From positions 1 through 61,782 of the IMG/VR virus record IMGVR_UViG_3300023174_000175: a stretch of DNA of 61,782 bases. One strand, given 5' to 3'. Under the pieces are notes generated by a model. It did no database searches. It had not been told where the DNA came from and saw only the letters and a list, made by a program, of their open reading frames with translations. The DNA is from a virus. Positions 48,349-56,788 of this stretch are shown here, one piece after another; positions within the stretch are counted from its first letter, which is position 1, and each line of letters starts with the position of its first letter. The position numbers and the translations under genes are program-made.

Positions 48349-48845
48349 TACATCCCCAAACTAGAACGAAGTTGCCAATCCCATTTTTTGTGCATGTCAA
48401 TGCGTTCAGCAAGAAAATTAGCCACACCCTGCTCATTAGACGAGTTTGCAGAAGTGAAAGCCATGTTTAATGTATTAATAAGTTGAAGGTTTGCCTTCTG
48501 CAAATCTGATGCCATGGAACGGGGGTCATCAGCAGAACCAATGGTGGTTTCTGGCAGGGTTCGGTAAGCAATAAAATCTGACAACTTAAATGGTGCATCA
48601 ACGCCAAGTTTCAACATGTTTTCAGCCATTGGGTCAATTGAACTGTAAACATCTTCATAGATAGATTCAAAAAGTTCGTGGTATTGAGCAAAATCCGAAC
48701 CTTTAACATTCCAATGAAAGCCATGGGCACGAGTGTAAAAAGTGACAACATCAGCCAAGGCTGTACGCAATAACGAGGCAACATCGCCAACGGCTTTATT
48801 TATTGCTCCAAAAGGAACATAATCACTATCGTTAGTCAGAAACAT
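48348..48845 (-). CDS. dps: Dps-like ferritin
   Basis: 165 residues. The Dps core is clear: LADVVTFYTRAHGFHWNVKGSDFAQYHELFESIYEDVYSSIDPMAENM, and a C-terminal FLAERIDMHKKWDWQLRSSL. The ferroxidase ligands are present as a His in HWN, a His 12 residues on in YHE, and the D-x3-E in IDPMAE. Dps forms 12-subunit shells that bind iron and often DNA and protect from peroxide. It overlaps the prohead protease by 14 bases, so it is expressed with capsid genes. It could be packaged with DNA or protect the host cell late in infection. Confidence 0.92.
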   Translation of the reverse strand: MFLTNDSDYVPFGAINKAVGDVASLLRTALADVVTFYTRAHGFHWNVKGSDFAQYHELFESIYEDVYSSIDPMAENMLKLGVDAPFKLSDFIAYRTLPETTIGSADDPRSMASDLQKANLQLINTLNMAFTSANSSNEQGVANFLAERIDMHKKWDWQLRSSLGM

Positions 48846-49635
48846 CTTCGTCAGAAACCTTTACATCTTTTTTGGGCTTCTTCTTTTGCCCACCCATAAC
48901 AGTATCCACATGAACAGTGTTCACTGTAGGACCCGACACGGTAGATGAACTGTCTTCTTTAGCAACTGGCAAATCAACCTCAAGACGCTGGGCACGACCA
49001 CCAATCGAATAACCCATCAACTTTCCAGCCTTAACCATTTCCCAAGCCCATGGTTCCCAAACAACGCCAAGAAAAACAGTGTCCTTGGGGAAAGTAACAT
49101 CTTCCATAGTTCCATCAGATTTTTGCATAGGAACTGAAACTTCGTAAGGCCATGCCATGACCTCAACCCATTCACCAGCAACAACATCTTTATTGTGCTG
49201 AAGTCGGATACGGCGGTCATCTTTACGCACATAATCCCAAACCGATTTCTGCAACTCAGCAGAATCCGTCCACTCACCATGAGCATCAACACGGTCAGGA
49301 ACATACATTGGACCTAGGGTGTATCGGTTTTCACTAACAGCCTTGGAAACCAATGACATTTGCGGAGTTTCATCAATAGAGAATTGGTCATAAAAACCTT
49401 TACCGTTATGAGCCAATGATGAAGCCTCAAAAATGTCTATTTCGCCATCTTCAAAAGTTTCCCACTCATTTACAGGAGCAATCATTTGTCCTTCTTCAAA
49501 GTTTTTATTAAAATCTTGAGAAATTTCTTCATAGGCTTGTTTGAACTCAGCCGTATCTGGTAATCCTGCTTGAGCCAATGTGTTACCGTAAGCAACAGCA
49601 TTAGTAATGACATTTAATTGCTGAACTGTAATCAT
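48832..49635 (-). CDS. Prohead protease (XkdF / peptidase S78-2 like)
   Basis: 267 residues. RYTLGPMYVPDRVDAHGEWTDSAELQKSVWDYVRKDDRRIRLQHN and VFLGVVWEPWAWEMVKAGKLMGYSIGGRAQRL match XkdF-type serine proteases; the likely catalytic His is in DAHGEW and the Ser in GYSIGG. A Lys-rich acidic tail follows. It would process scaffold and perhaps cut cargo polyproteins at the shared motif. It overlaps the zeta-like cargo gene by one base. Confidence 0.9.
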   Translation of the reverse strand: MITVQQLNVITNAVAYGNTLAQAGLPDTAEFKQAYEEISQDFNKNFEEGQMIAPVNEWETFEDGEIDIFEASSLAHNGKGFYDQFSIDETPQMSLVSKAVSENRYTLGPMYVPDRVDAHGEWTDSAELQKSVWDYVRKDDRRIRLQHNKDVVAGEWVEVMAWPYEVSVPMQKSDGTMEDVTFPKDTVFLGVVWEPWAWEMVKAGKLMGYSIGGRAQRLEVDLPVAKEDSSSTVSGPTVNTVHVDTVMGGQKKKPKKDVKVSDEDVSD

Positions 49636-51716
49636 TATGCATGTCCCTTCTCAATAAAATTATCCCACATACCTTGATTAAACACAACTTTGGGAGTGTT
49701 TTTACCGCCTTGTGCAATTACAGTAGCGTTAAAACCTTCAGTGCTAACCAATTTCCATTCATCAAAAGCGTTTGCTTCAAAAGCCAAAGGAGCCGTAAGA
49801 CTAACACCTTTATGAATTTTACGGATGACACTATGGGGAACATAACGGCGTTCAGTTTTAGCCCTGTTATTAGAACGCCGAATTGCTTCACTAACAGAAA
49901 CTGTCGCGTAAAAGGCTTTAACAACATAACCCTTTTGCCGAGCAGTATCAATCTTGCCAAGAAGATTTTCAAATTTGCCATTGCCCGTACTGTCATAAAC
50001 AATGTCTGCTCTTTTAGCCAAACCTGCTTTTTCAATTGCCTTAGCCAACATGGAAGATTCTTCATGAGTGTGAGTGCCAGCACCCTTAAAATCAGCCATA
50101 GAGGTGCTGGTAGACATTCTTTTCATTTCGGGAATCATAGTTTTAACCATGTCAGCATTAACCTGAACAGCATCACCGCTAGAAATAAAAGCATCCGTAG
50201 CAGGGTCAGTGATTGGTTGTGGAACTCCCACTTTACCTTTACGAATCATTGTGGTTTTACCTGAAGCAGGTCCACCACCAATTAGATAATAAGTGGGATT
50301 TTTTTGACTCTTAGTTCCATCAACAAAAGTATGCACAATTTCCTCATGAAGTTTTAATCTTTCAGGAGTAAAAACATACTTTAATTGCCCATTGGTAGTT
50401 GTGTAATTAGGGTTAGGCATCAAATGATGCCAAGCAGAATCGCTAGGAGTAATTGATTCAGAACCACCCCACTCTTTCCCAGTGATTGCTTCAGGAATAC
50501 CGTACTTGTAGCCACCAGTTGCTTCAGGAGTAGAAGTGCCACGCTTAACACCACCATAATTACCGCCACCCTCAGCAGTGTCACGATAAATTTTATTAGA
50601 ACCTGCTTCTGGAGCATGCAAACCTTCACCAGCAGGTGATTTAGCCCATGACCCGTGAGTTGACTGGTCATGCTGACCAGCAAGGTGTTTCAATAACGGA
50701 ATAGTGCTTAATTGAGGAATAGGGTCAACTAACAAACGGCGGTATCTGCGTTTACTACCATTTAAAGCATCAAAAAATCCTGCATCCGTAACAATTTGGT
50801 CAGCATAAACACCATTAGTTAGTGAATCAGAACCTTTACGAAAATTATCCAACAAACCATGTAATTCTTCATGCCGTTTCATAACAGCAGGAATGGCAAA
50901 AGGATTTGAATTAGTGCGTTTCAACTCACGACCAGAATCGTAACCATCATTGTAGGACAAACGAACAGTTTTTTTGCTCAAAATTTTAGTGATTGCTTGA
51001 AAATCCGAACCACTAACAGAAGAGCCGTGTGCCCAATCCCCGTGAGTTGACTGGTCATGTTTGCCCTGCATGTGTTTAGACATGCCATTTAATAAATTTT
51101 CAGGAATTATCCAAAACTTGCATAAAGCACAATGGTCAATTTGCCCCTCAACAATTTCACAACCTTGACCACCTTCATAAAATACACAATTTGCACACAT
51201 TAAACCTTCAGACATGAAAGGATTTTCTTCCATGTAATGTGCCCCGTTAGCACCGCAACCTTTATTGAACTTACCAACGGTTTCGGTTAAAGATTCCAAA
51301 AATTCATAAATTGCAGATTGGGTTTCATTTAGTGCATCTTCAGGTTCAGGGTCATTCATGTTCATTGGGGCATCTTTAGCCACCGTATCGAATTTTAAAG
51401 TGTAACCATCAACAGTCAAAATAGTGGTTTTAGAAACAGATTCAGGATAACCCAACTCAACATTGACCGTATCAACCACATCAGAAGGGATGCCATCAAA
51501 CGCTTTATTTACAGGAACATTGTTTTCAACGCCAACTTCAATAACAGCACGATTCCACTCATCGCCTTTATGTCCATGGTCTAAACCACGAACCAGCAAC
51601 TCCGTTGTGACAAGATGGTGGGCTTGAACTTTTACAGGGTCAGCAACATCAGCATGCAAAGACTTATGTAACACTTCCAAATCAGCATTACTTAAATTAG
51701 TTAAATCAAATGACAT
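49635..51716 (-). CDS. Cargo protein with Cys-rich N-terminus, linker module and zeta-toxin-like kinase
   Basis: 693 residues from MSFDLTNLSNAD (GGAAGGAG before ATG 51716). Residues 1-210: helical part plus a Cys cluster (MCANCVFYEGGQGCEIVEGQIDHCALCKFWIIPE). Motif 1 at 214-229 (KHMQGKHDQSTHGDWA), then a 110-residue basic linker module. Motif 2 at 343-358, then a P-loop kinase: YLIGGGPASGKTTMIRKG (Walker A), NADMVKTMIPEM, THEESSMLAKAIEKAGL, IVYDSTGNGK and RRSNNRA. This is the zeta family, which phosphorylates UDP-N-acetyl sugars or other targets. No epsilon-type antitoxin gene was seen nearby. Confidence 0.9.
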   Translation of the reverse strand: MSFDLTNLSNADLEVLHKSLHADVADPVKVQAHHLVTTELLVRGLDHGHKGDEWNRAVIEVGVENNVPVNKAFDGIPSDVVDTVNVELGYPESVSKTTILTVDGYTLKFDTVAKDAPMNMNDPEPEDALNETQSAIYEFLESLTETVGKFNKGCGANGAHYMEENPFMSEGLMCANCVFYEGGQGCEIVEGQIDHCALCKFWIIPENLLNGMSKHMQGKHDQSTHGDWAHGSSVSGSDFQAITKILSKKTVRLSYNDGYDSGRELKRTNSNPFAIPAVMKRHEELHGLLDNFRKGSDSLTNGVYADQIVTDAGFFDALNGSKRRYRRLLVDPIPQLSTIPLLKHLAGQHDQSTHGSWAKSPAGEGLHAPEAGSNKIYRDTAEGGGNYGGVKRGTSTPEATGGYKYGIPEAITGKEWGGSESITPSDSAWHHLMPNPNYTTTNGQLKYVFTPERLKLHEEIVHTFVDGTKSQKNPTYYLIGGGPASGKTTMIRKGKVGVPQPITDPATDAFISSGDAVQVNADMVKTMIPEMKRMSTSTSMADFKGAGTHTHEESSMLAKAIEKAGLAKRADIVYDSTGNGKFENLLGKIDTARQKGYVVKAFYATVSVSEAIRRSNNRAKTERRYVPHSVIRKIHKGVSLTAPLAFEANAFDEWKLVSTEGFNATVIAQGGKNTPKVVFNQGMWDNFIEKGHA
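50643..50690 (-). repeat. KHLxGQHDQSxHGxWA motif, copy 2 of zeta-like protein
   Basis: KHLAGQHDQSTHGSWA, residues 343-358, before the P-loop kinase. Confidence 0.95.
51030..51077 (-). repeat. KHLxGQHDQSxHGxWA motif, copy 1 of zeta-like protein
   Basis: KHMQGKHDQSTHGDWA, residues 214-229. Gln of GQH is Lys here, the only copy with that change. Confidence 0.95.
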
Positions 51717-51753
51717 TTGAACTCCTTCCCGACAGAATAGCAAACAAAATTAA

Positions 51754-51858
51754 CTATTCAGGTTTTGTCGGCTCAAGCAATTCTCTCGGTTTCATTCGTT
51801 CAGGAATACAATCAGGGTCAATAGGGTCAATGTTTTCAACTATTAAATAATCATCCAT
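51754..51858 (-). CDS. Small acidic, Pro-rich protein
   Basis: 34 residues, overlapping the end of the upstream 900-residue gene by 8 bases in another frame, with AAGGTGTTTTAA before ATG. Repeats of I-D-P-I-D-P-D and an E-P-T-K-P-E end. No family recognised. Confidence 0.55.
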   Translation of the reverse strand: MDDYLIVENIDPIDPDCIPERMKPRELLEPTKPE

Positions 51859-54553
51859 TTAAAACACCTTCTTGTACATAGAAATTACGCAAACTAGCAC
51901 CCAACTCGGAACCCCAATAATGGTCAGCAAGCGTAACCAAATTTTCCGCAAACTCAACACCGTGGGCCGCATGAGGATTTTCTTCACTAATAGCCGTGGC
52001 ATAATGAGCAATTTCATGCAAAAGAGTACTTTCGCTAAAACTGTAATGTGAATCTATTTTGAACTCGCTTGTGGTTTTTTCGCGACCAGTAGTGCGATTA
52101 ATAATCACGCCATAGGCATAAGACCCAGATAAAGTCATTGAATTGTTAGTTTTAATTTCTAAAGTACTTCTTAACTGATTTCCACTACCAAAAGTTTCAA
52201 CAAACCAAGGGTCATCAATAACAGTCGTAATGTACTTTTTAATTCCAGACAAAGTGCCATTTAAATTTTTTGCACCCAAGTCAGAAACAATAAATTTATG
52301 TGACTCTCTAGCCCAAACAGTGTGGGCTTTTCTGTAATCTTTAAACGCTCTTACATAATCATCTCGTGATTCAAAATCACTGCTTTTTGGTGCTTGTGGT
52401 TGATTTTTTCGCATTTCTTCGTAATGGTCTTTACCCATTACGCTTTCTTTAAACAAGGCTTCAGCACCATAAATTTTATTTTGCAAAGGGTCGTGTTTTT
52501 GTTTTCGTAAATCCAGCATTTCTCTGGTCGTCAAACTGTGACCACCTTTAACAGCATTTAAATGCGTACCGTGTGCCCAATTGCCATGACTGGACTGGTC
52601 ATGCTGACCTAAAAAATGTTTAAAAAAATCAGAATCAACAGGAACCTGAACAATTACTGAGGCTTCGGCAACTTCCCGTAAATTTTTTCCGCCCAATCCA
52701 TAATTTCCTCGTCCGTCATCTGATTCAATGGTTTCGGGGATGAGGCTATGTTTATGACTTCCTTTTTCGACTGTTCCACCAGTACCTCCTGTTTGAATCT
52801 CATCAAAGTTTACAACATCCCAAATACTAATTTGGTTACGCCTTCTACCCAACGAAATTGCTTGCTTCTTACTAACAACTTTGTCCGTAACATCCAAATG
52901 AACTTGTTGCTGTTCTTTTGGTATTTCAACCGTTACACCATTAATTGTTTTTGTTGTTTCATGCCACACACCAAGATAGGCACGACCAGAACCCAACTCT
53001 GATTTGTTCTTAATCAAGAACGCACCAAGAATTTTGGCTCCTTTTTTCTCGTTAAAAAAATCTGATGCCGTGACTACAGTGCCAAACTTGTCACTGTTTC
53101 GAGATACCATGTAGCCATCTGGAGGCAGTGAGCCGTCTGTTAACTTGATTGATAAACCACCGTTTTCGGCTACTTGCGACAGCACATCATGAACAACTTC
53201 TGGTGCAACATGGCTGTTGAACCTGCGTCCGTGAGTTGATTGGTCGTGTTGACCTTGAAGGTGTTTCTCAACCTCGGTTGATTTAATCTTAGCCCGTAAA
53301 ATAGCAATGTCAAACCGCAAAGCCTTAGAAAACGCACTATTTTTATTATTCTCACCCAATGCAATTGGGGCAACGCCAACTACATCATTCCAAGCAAGAA
53401 CCACATCAATTAATTCTTTAGCAGGAACATTTACCCGAATAACAGGCATTTTCACAGAACTGTCACGCAAACTCATGGACAAAATAGCGGCCCACCTATG
53501 ATGACCGTCAATTACATAATTATCGCTAGACACAATAATTCTAGATTTGTCGTCATCTTTAATGCCTTTTTCTTCCAATGACAACATAATTTGAGCAGAT
53601 TTTGAAGCAGAAATTTCCGATTGAATTGGGTGCAACGCTTGTGGGCTTAAATCAACTCGTTTGTAAGAAATTCCCTCTTTGTCCATCTCAGCAAGAAATT
53701 CATTTTTTAAACCAGAGGGAACTTGTGGCATTTTATCCCTAGGAATGCCCATGTTGTCGCCCGTGTAAAAATGCGTTCCAACAATTTCAAGGTTAGTTAA
53801 ATCAGGATTATCTTGGCGTTTAGCCATTTGCTCCATAAAGAAATGAACATCTAATGGACTAATTTTACCTTGTTTGCCAGCAACTACATTATCAATTGCA
53901 TCGGCAACTGGGTATTGATAATCAGATTTTGTTCCACTATGCCCAGCCCAATTTCCATGTGTAGATTGGTCGTGTTGTCCTGCAAGGTGCTTTTGAACTG
54001 ATTGCGGATAATAAGACCATTCGTACAAAGAATTACCGTCAGTGTAAATTTCATTGGCATGAACTGTGGTGTGCAAAATGTCGTAATCACCAAAACGAGC
54101 AGTTACACTACTTTCGCCATGTAATTTGGCGTATTCTTCGGAAATAGTAACCCAATCACCAGCATTAACTTTAGTAACGCCTTTGGGTACAGCACGATAA
54201 ATGGTCACATGAGCATCGGGTTTATTACGAATACTTACAAGCAAATCATGGATTTTTTTATCTTCAGCCCTATTGTTGCCACCGTGCCCATAAATTCTGG
54301 CACCATCAGAATCATAAACATTTTTTGGATAAATGTTTCCATTTCCAGTTAAATCGTATGCAGGGGCACCATCTTCGGGTTCTGGAGGACGGTGACTCAT
54401 TTGATAATCAGTTTCACTGTTAGCACCGCCATGTGCCCAATCGCCGTGTGAACTCTGGTCATGCTGACCTTGCAAATGTTTTTCAACTTTCACACCATGT
54501 TTAACACCCAAATCGGGGTAAACCACATCAAAAGTTACATCATCTAAAATCAT
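51851..54553 (-). CDS. Four-module polyvalent cargo protein (ART, ParB-like, beta domain, metallopeptidase)
   Basis: 900 residues with motifs at 25-40, 188-203, 430-445 and 645-660. Module 1 (41-187): HVTIYRAVPKGVTKVNAGDWVTISEEYAKLHGE and NSLYEWSYY, an ART-PolyVal-type domain. Module 2 (204-429): ParB/Srx-like, with SSDNYVIDGHHRWAAIL. Module 3 (446-644): beta-rich with LGVWHETTKTINGVTVEI, VHLDVTDKV and LGRRRNQISIWDVVNFDEI. Module 4 (661-900): HDPLQNKIYGAEALF, then LLHEIAHYATAI and HAAHGVEFAENLV, matching TIGR04338-type metallohydrolases. Fused effectors of this kind are known as polyvalent proteins, delivered by phages or plasmids into a cell. One of the largest cargo genes, overlapping both neighbours. 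Confidence 0.9.
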   Translation of the reverse strand: MILDDVTFDVVYPDLGVKHGVKVEKHLQGQHDQSSHGDWAHGGANSETDYQMSHRPPEPEDGAPAYDLTGNGNIYPKNVYDSDGARIYGHGGNNRAEDKKIHDLLVSIRNKPDAHVTIYRAVPKGVTKVNAGDWVTISEEYAKLHGESSVTARFGDYDILHTTVHANEIYTDGNSLYEWSYYPQSVQKHLAGQHDQSTHGNWAGHSGTKSDYQYPVADAIDNVVAGKQGKISPLDVHFFMEQMAKRQDNPDLTNLEIVGTHFYTGDNMGIPRDKMPQVPSGLKNEFLAEMDKEGISYKRVDLSPQALHPIQSEISASKSAQIMLSLEEKGIKDDDKSRIIVSSDNYVIDGHHRWAAILSMSLRDSSVKMPVIRVNVPAKELIDVVLAWNDVVGVAPIALGENNKNSAFSKALRFDIAILRAKIKSTEVEKHLQGQHDQSTHGRRFNSHVAPEVVHDVLSQVAENGGLSIKLTDGSLPPDGYMVSRNSDKFGTVVTASDFFNEKKGAKILGAFLIKNKSELGSGRAYLGVWHETTKTINGVTVEIPKEQQQVHLDVTDKVVSKKQAISLGRRRNQISIWDVVNFDEIQTGGTGGTVEKGSHKHSLIPETIESDDGRGNYGLGGKNLREVAEASVIVQVPVDSDFFKHFLGQHDQSSHGNWAHGTHLNAVKGGHSLTTREMLDLRKQKHDPLQNKIYGAEALFKESVMGKDHYEEMRKNQPQAPKSSDFESRDDYVRAFKDYRKAHTVWARESHKFIVSDLGAKNLNGTLSGIKKYITTVIDDPWFVETFGSGNQLRSTLEIKTNNSMTLSGSYAYGVIINRTTGREKTTSEFKIDSHYSFSESTLLHEIAHYATAISEENPHAAHGVEFAENLVTLADHYWGSELGASLRNFYVQEGVLNG
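52574..52621 (-). repeat. KHLxGQHDQSxHGxWA motif, copy 4 of the 900-residue protein
   Basis: KHFLGQHDQSSHGNWA at residues 645-660, opening the metallopeptidase module. Confidence 0.95.
53219..53266 (-). repeat. KHLxGQHDQSxHGxWA motif, copy 3 of the 900-residue protein
   Basis: KHLQGQHDQSTHGRRF at residues 430-445. The C-terminal NWA part is lost, so the core must be KHLxGQHDQSxHG. The RRF ending resembles the THGRR forms I recall in other phage head proteins. Confidence 0.93.
53945..53992 (-). repeat. KHLxGQHDQSxHGxWA motif, copy 2 of the 900-residue protein
   Basis: KHLAGQHDQSTHGNWA at residues 188-203, before the ParB-like module. Confidence 0.95.
54434..54481 (-). repeat. KHLxGQHDQSxHGxWA motif, copy 1 of the 900-residue protein
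   Basis: KHLQGQHDQSSHGDWA at residues 25-40, before the ART-PolyVal-like module. Confidence 0.95.
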
Positions 54554-55395
54554 GAAAATACCCCATTGCCATCAGTTTTGTAAGAAAACAAATCCAAAAC
54601 ATTAGCCTGTTTATCTAAGCCCTCATTGCGTAACAAGTATTTCCAAGTTTCCAAAAATGGTAAATTATGACCGCCATCCCCTGCATTGCCTTCCACCCAA
54701 TTGCCTTCAAGAATGTGGGAAATTTCATGCAACAAAACAAATTGGCTAACACCTTTAGGTTTGTAAATTAAAACAGGAAGAGTTGCATTGTGTAAAGGAT
54801 GATTTTCGTCTGCAACATTGCCACGAGTGACTCCAGCCTCAATACCATCAACTAAATAATGACCGTCTTCATCTGGCCACAATTGGTAAACTCTGTCACC
54901 ATAACCGTATTTGGCAAATACTTCATCAACATAAGTTGCAATGTCTTTTCGATTGGTAAAAATGCGTCCTTGTCCAACTGCTTGTAAAGGTGCCGAATCA
55001 AGGCATAAACCTGAAGCAAACTCAATTTGTTTATCATCAGGGGCACCTGTTGGAACAACATCGCTCCAATCCGTACCATCTTTCCAAGGTATTGCCACAC
55101 CAGTCAAATTATTTGGTTTATGAACAACGCCACCATTTTTAGCCCAATTACCATGTGAACTCTGGTCGTGCTGTCCTGTCAAATGTTTAGACAAATCAAA
55201 TTGCAAATAACTATTTACAGCAATTTTTAATGATTCTGGCATACTTCTAAATGCTGGTAAATGCTGAAAATTTTCCCAATTACCACCTATTGCAATAAGA
55301 AATGCTTTTGGCTCAAGTGGCAAATCCCAACTTGCACTTTTAATCCAATCAGAATTAATTAATGAATCATCAACATTTATTTTTAATTTTTTCAT
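54550..55395 (-). CDS. Motif-bearing metallopeptidase-like cargo protein
   Basis: 281 residues from ATG 55395, which overlaps the upstream stop (TAATG); a TTG eight codons earlier is less likely. Residues 1-69 form a mixed N-terminal domain, longer than in most cargo proteins. The motif (KHLTGQHDQSSHGNWA) is at 70-85. The metallopeptidase active site FVLLHEISHILEGNWVEGN lies near 225-243 and a Glu in ETWKYLLRNEGLDK could be the third ligand. It probably cuts host proteins. It overlaps the 900-residue gene by 4 bases. Confidence 0.85.
   Translation of the reverse strand: MKKLKINVDDSLINSDWIKSASWDLPLEPKAFLIAIGGNWENFQHLPAFRSMPESLKIAVNSYLQFDLSKHLTGQHDQSSHGNWAKNGGVVHKPNNLTGVAIPWKDGTDWSDVVPTGAPDDKQIEFASGLCLDSAPLQAVGQGRIFTNRKDIATYVDEVFAKYGYGDRVYQLWPDEDGHYLVDGIEAGVTRGNVADENHPLHNATLPVLIYKPKGVSQFVLLHEISHILEGNWVEGNAGDGGHNLPFLETWKYLLRNEGLDKQANVLDLFSYKTDGNGVFS
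55141..55188 (-). repeat. KHLxGQHDQSxHGxWA motif copy (KHLTGQHDQSSHGNWA)
   Basis: Residues 70-85, the latest N-terminal position of a single copy among the cargo genes. Confidence 0.95.
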
Positions 55396-56726
55396 TATTT
55401 TGGATTCAATTCTTTCCAAGGCACAACTCGTCCTATCATTGGTTTTCCTAACAACACTGTTTCAAATTCATGAAAACAACCCATACCAGTACCAGCCATT
55501 CCAAGAATTTGAGATGCGTTTACTACAGACTCAACTACGCCACCAACTGTTCTTTTAGTATCTAACGGGTCACTGTAGTCAAATTCAACAGCAAAATTTC
55601 TTGCTGTTTCTTTACTAAGACTCCAAGAAGAAGCAGGTCTTGTTTGCACATCAAAAATTGATACAGAATCCGCAGAACCATTCAAAGATGCAACATCACT
55701 AACACCACGATAAACTGTAACTTCTTGAACTCCTTGTTTTGCTAAAAAATCTTGTGTTAAATCATAAGTGGCTTGCACATAAGATTGTAAAAGTTTTCCA
55801 TGTTTGCTTAAAATGCTTGTAACTTTACTTTGTGTTTCATCGGTCATAGGCCAATCTGAACTATCCGACAAATTAAATTGTTTTTTTACTGCTTCTTGAA
55901 CCGCAAGACTGGCAGGATAGTCGTCATTTGATGTTTGTGCCCACAATTTTACAAGAGTACTACAAGAAGCATTGCGAACCATTGTTTCAGCCTGTGGAGT
56001 GCCTTGCATAGCCCATTTAACATAATTTTTTTCTACAGAATTGTGCATCCGAACTGCTCGTGCAATTTCAGCAGGAGTGGCTTTACCATCTTTAATACCC
56101 AATTTGTCAGTGATTTCGTAATCTAAAACATCAGTCCAGTGATGAACTTCTACCTCACCACTATCCAATTCGGCAACCAGATTTATTCCATTTACTAAAT
56201 CGCCATCACCATTGTCGTCATAATACTCTGTTTGTGCAGGAGTAATAGCAATTTGCAATTCCTTCACATACTGTTTAGTAAAATCTTCAGTAGCAACAGG
56301 ACGAGCAAAAAATACTGCATCCACATTAAAATCAAGCAAATCTTGTGTTGAAACATTGAGCATTGCATCAGATTTTGCTATTGCTTCTGCTGTTTTTGAT
56401 TTAAGTTCTCTTTCAGCAATACTGCCACCTAACCATGGCGTAAAATTTGCAATTCGCGGTGCCCCATTGCCATTGCCATTTAAATCCAATTCCTCAACGG
56501 GAACTCCGTCAAAACTTTCAATACCTAAATCAATCCCGTATTGCGTTAATTGCGAAAGAACTAATTTTTCCATTCCATTTGTCGGCGTAACAACTACTTC
56601 GGCTACATTATCAGCCCAATTACCATGACTGGATTGGTCATGCAAACCTTCTAAATGCTTAATCAGAACAACATCAGAAGATTCAACTACCCCAATAAAC
56701 TTGGCGAGCCGTGCAATGCGTGACAC
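55395..56726 (-). CDS. Motif-bearing ADP-ribosyltransferase-like cargo protein, GTG start
   Basis: 443 residues from GTG 56726, decided by a perfect CAGGAGG five bases upstream; an earlier in-frame TTG has none. The motif (KHLEGLHDQSSHGNWA) is at 23-38. The C-terminal ART domain has VTVYRGVSD (Arg), PASSWSLSKETARNFAV (Ser motif) and CFHEFETVLLGK (E-F-E), so all three landmarks are present. The middle (80-300) is helical and unassigned but similar in plan to the ART protein at 1401-2507. Likely modifies a host protein by ADP-ribosylation. Confidence 0.88.
   Translation of the reverse strand: MSRIARLAKFIGVVESSDVVLIKHLEGLHDQSSHGNWADNVAEVVVTPTNGMEKLVLSQLTQYGIDLGIESFDGVPVEELDLNGNGNGAPRIANFTPWLGGSIAERELKSKTAEAIAKSDAMLNVSTQDLLDFNVDAVFFARPVATEDFTKQYVKELQIAITPAQTEYYDDNGDGDLVNGINLVAELDSGEVEVHHWTDVLDYEITDKLGIKDGKATPAEIARAVRMHNSVEKNYVKWAMQGTPQAETMVRNASCSTLVKLWAQTSNDDYPASLAVQEAVKKQFNLSDSSDWPMTDETQSKVTSILSKHGKLLQSYVQATYDLTQDFLAKQGVQEVTVYRGVSDVASLNGSADSVSIFDVQTRPASSWSLSKETARNFAVEFDYSDPLDTKRTVGGVVESVVNASQILGMAGTGMGCFHEFETVLLGKPMIGRVVPWKELNPK
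56613..56660 (-). repeat. KHLxGQHDQSxHGxWA motif copy (KHLEGLHDQSSHGNWA)
   Basis: Residues 23-38. The only copy with Leu instead of Gln after Gly, showing that position is tolerant. Confidence 0.94.
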
Positions 56727-56788
56727 AAAACCTCCTGAAATACTAGACAAGAATACCCCAGAAGCATTACCTCAAAAGGTCAACTCGC

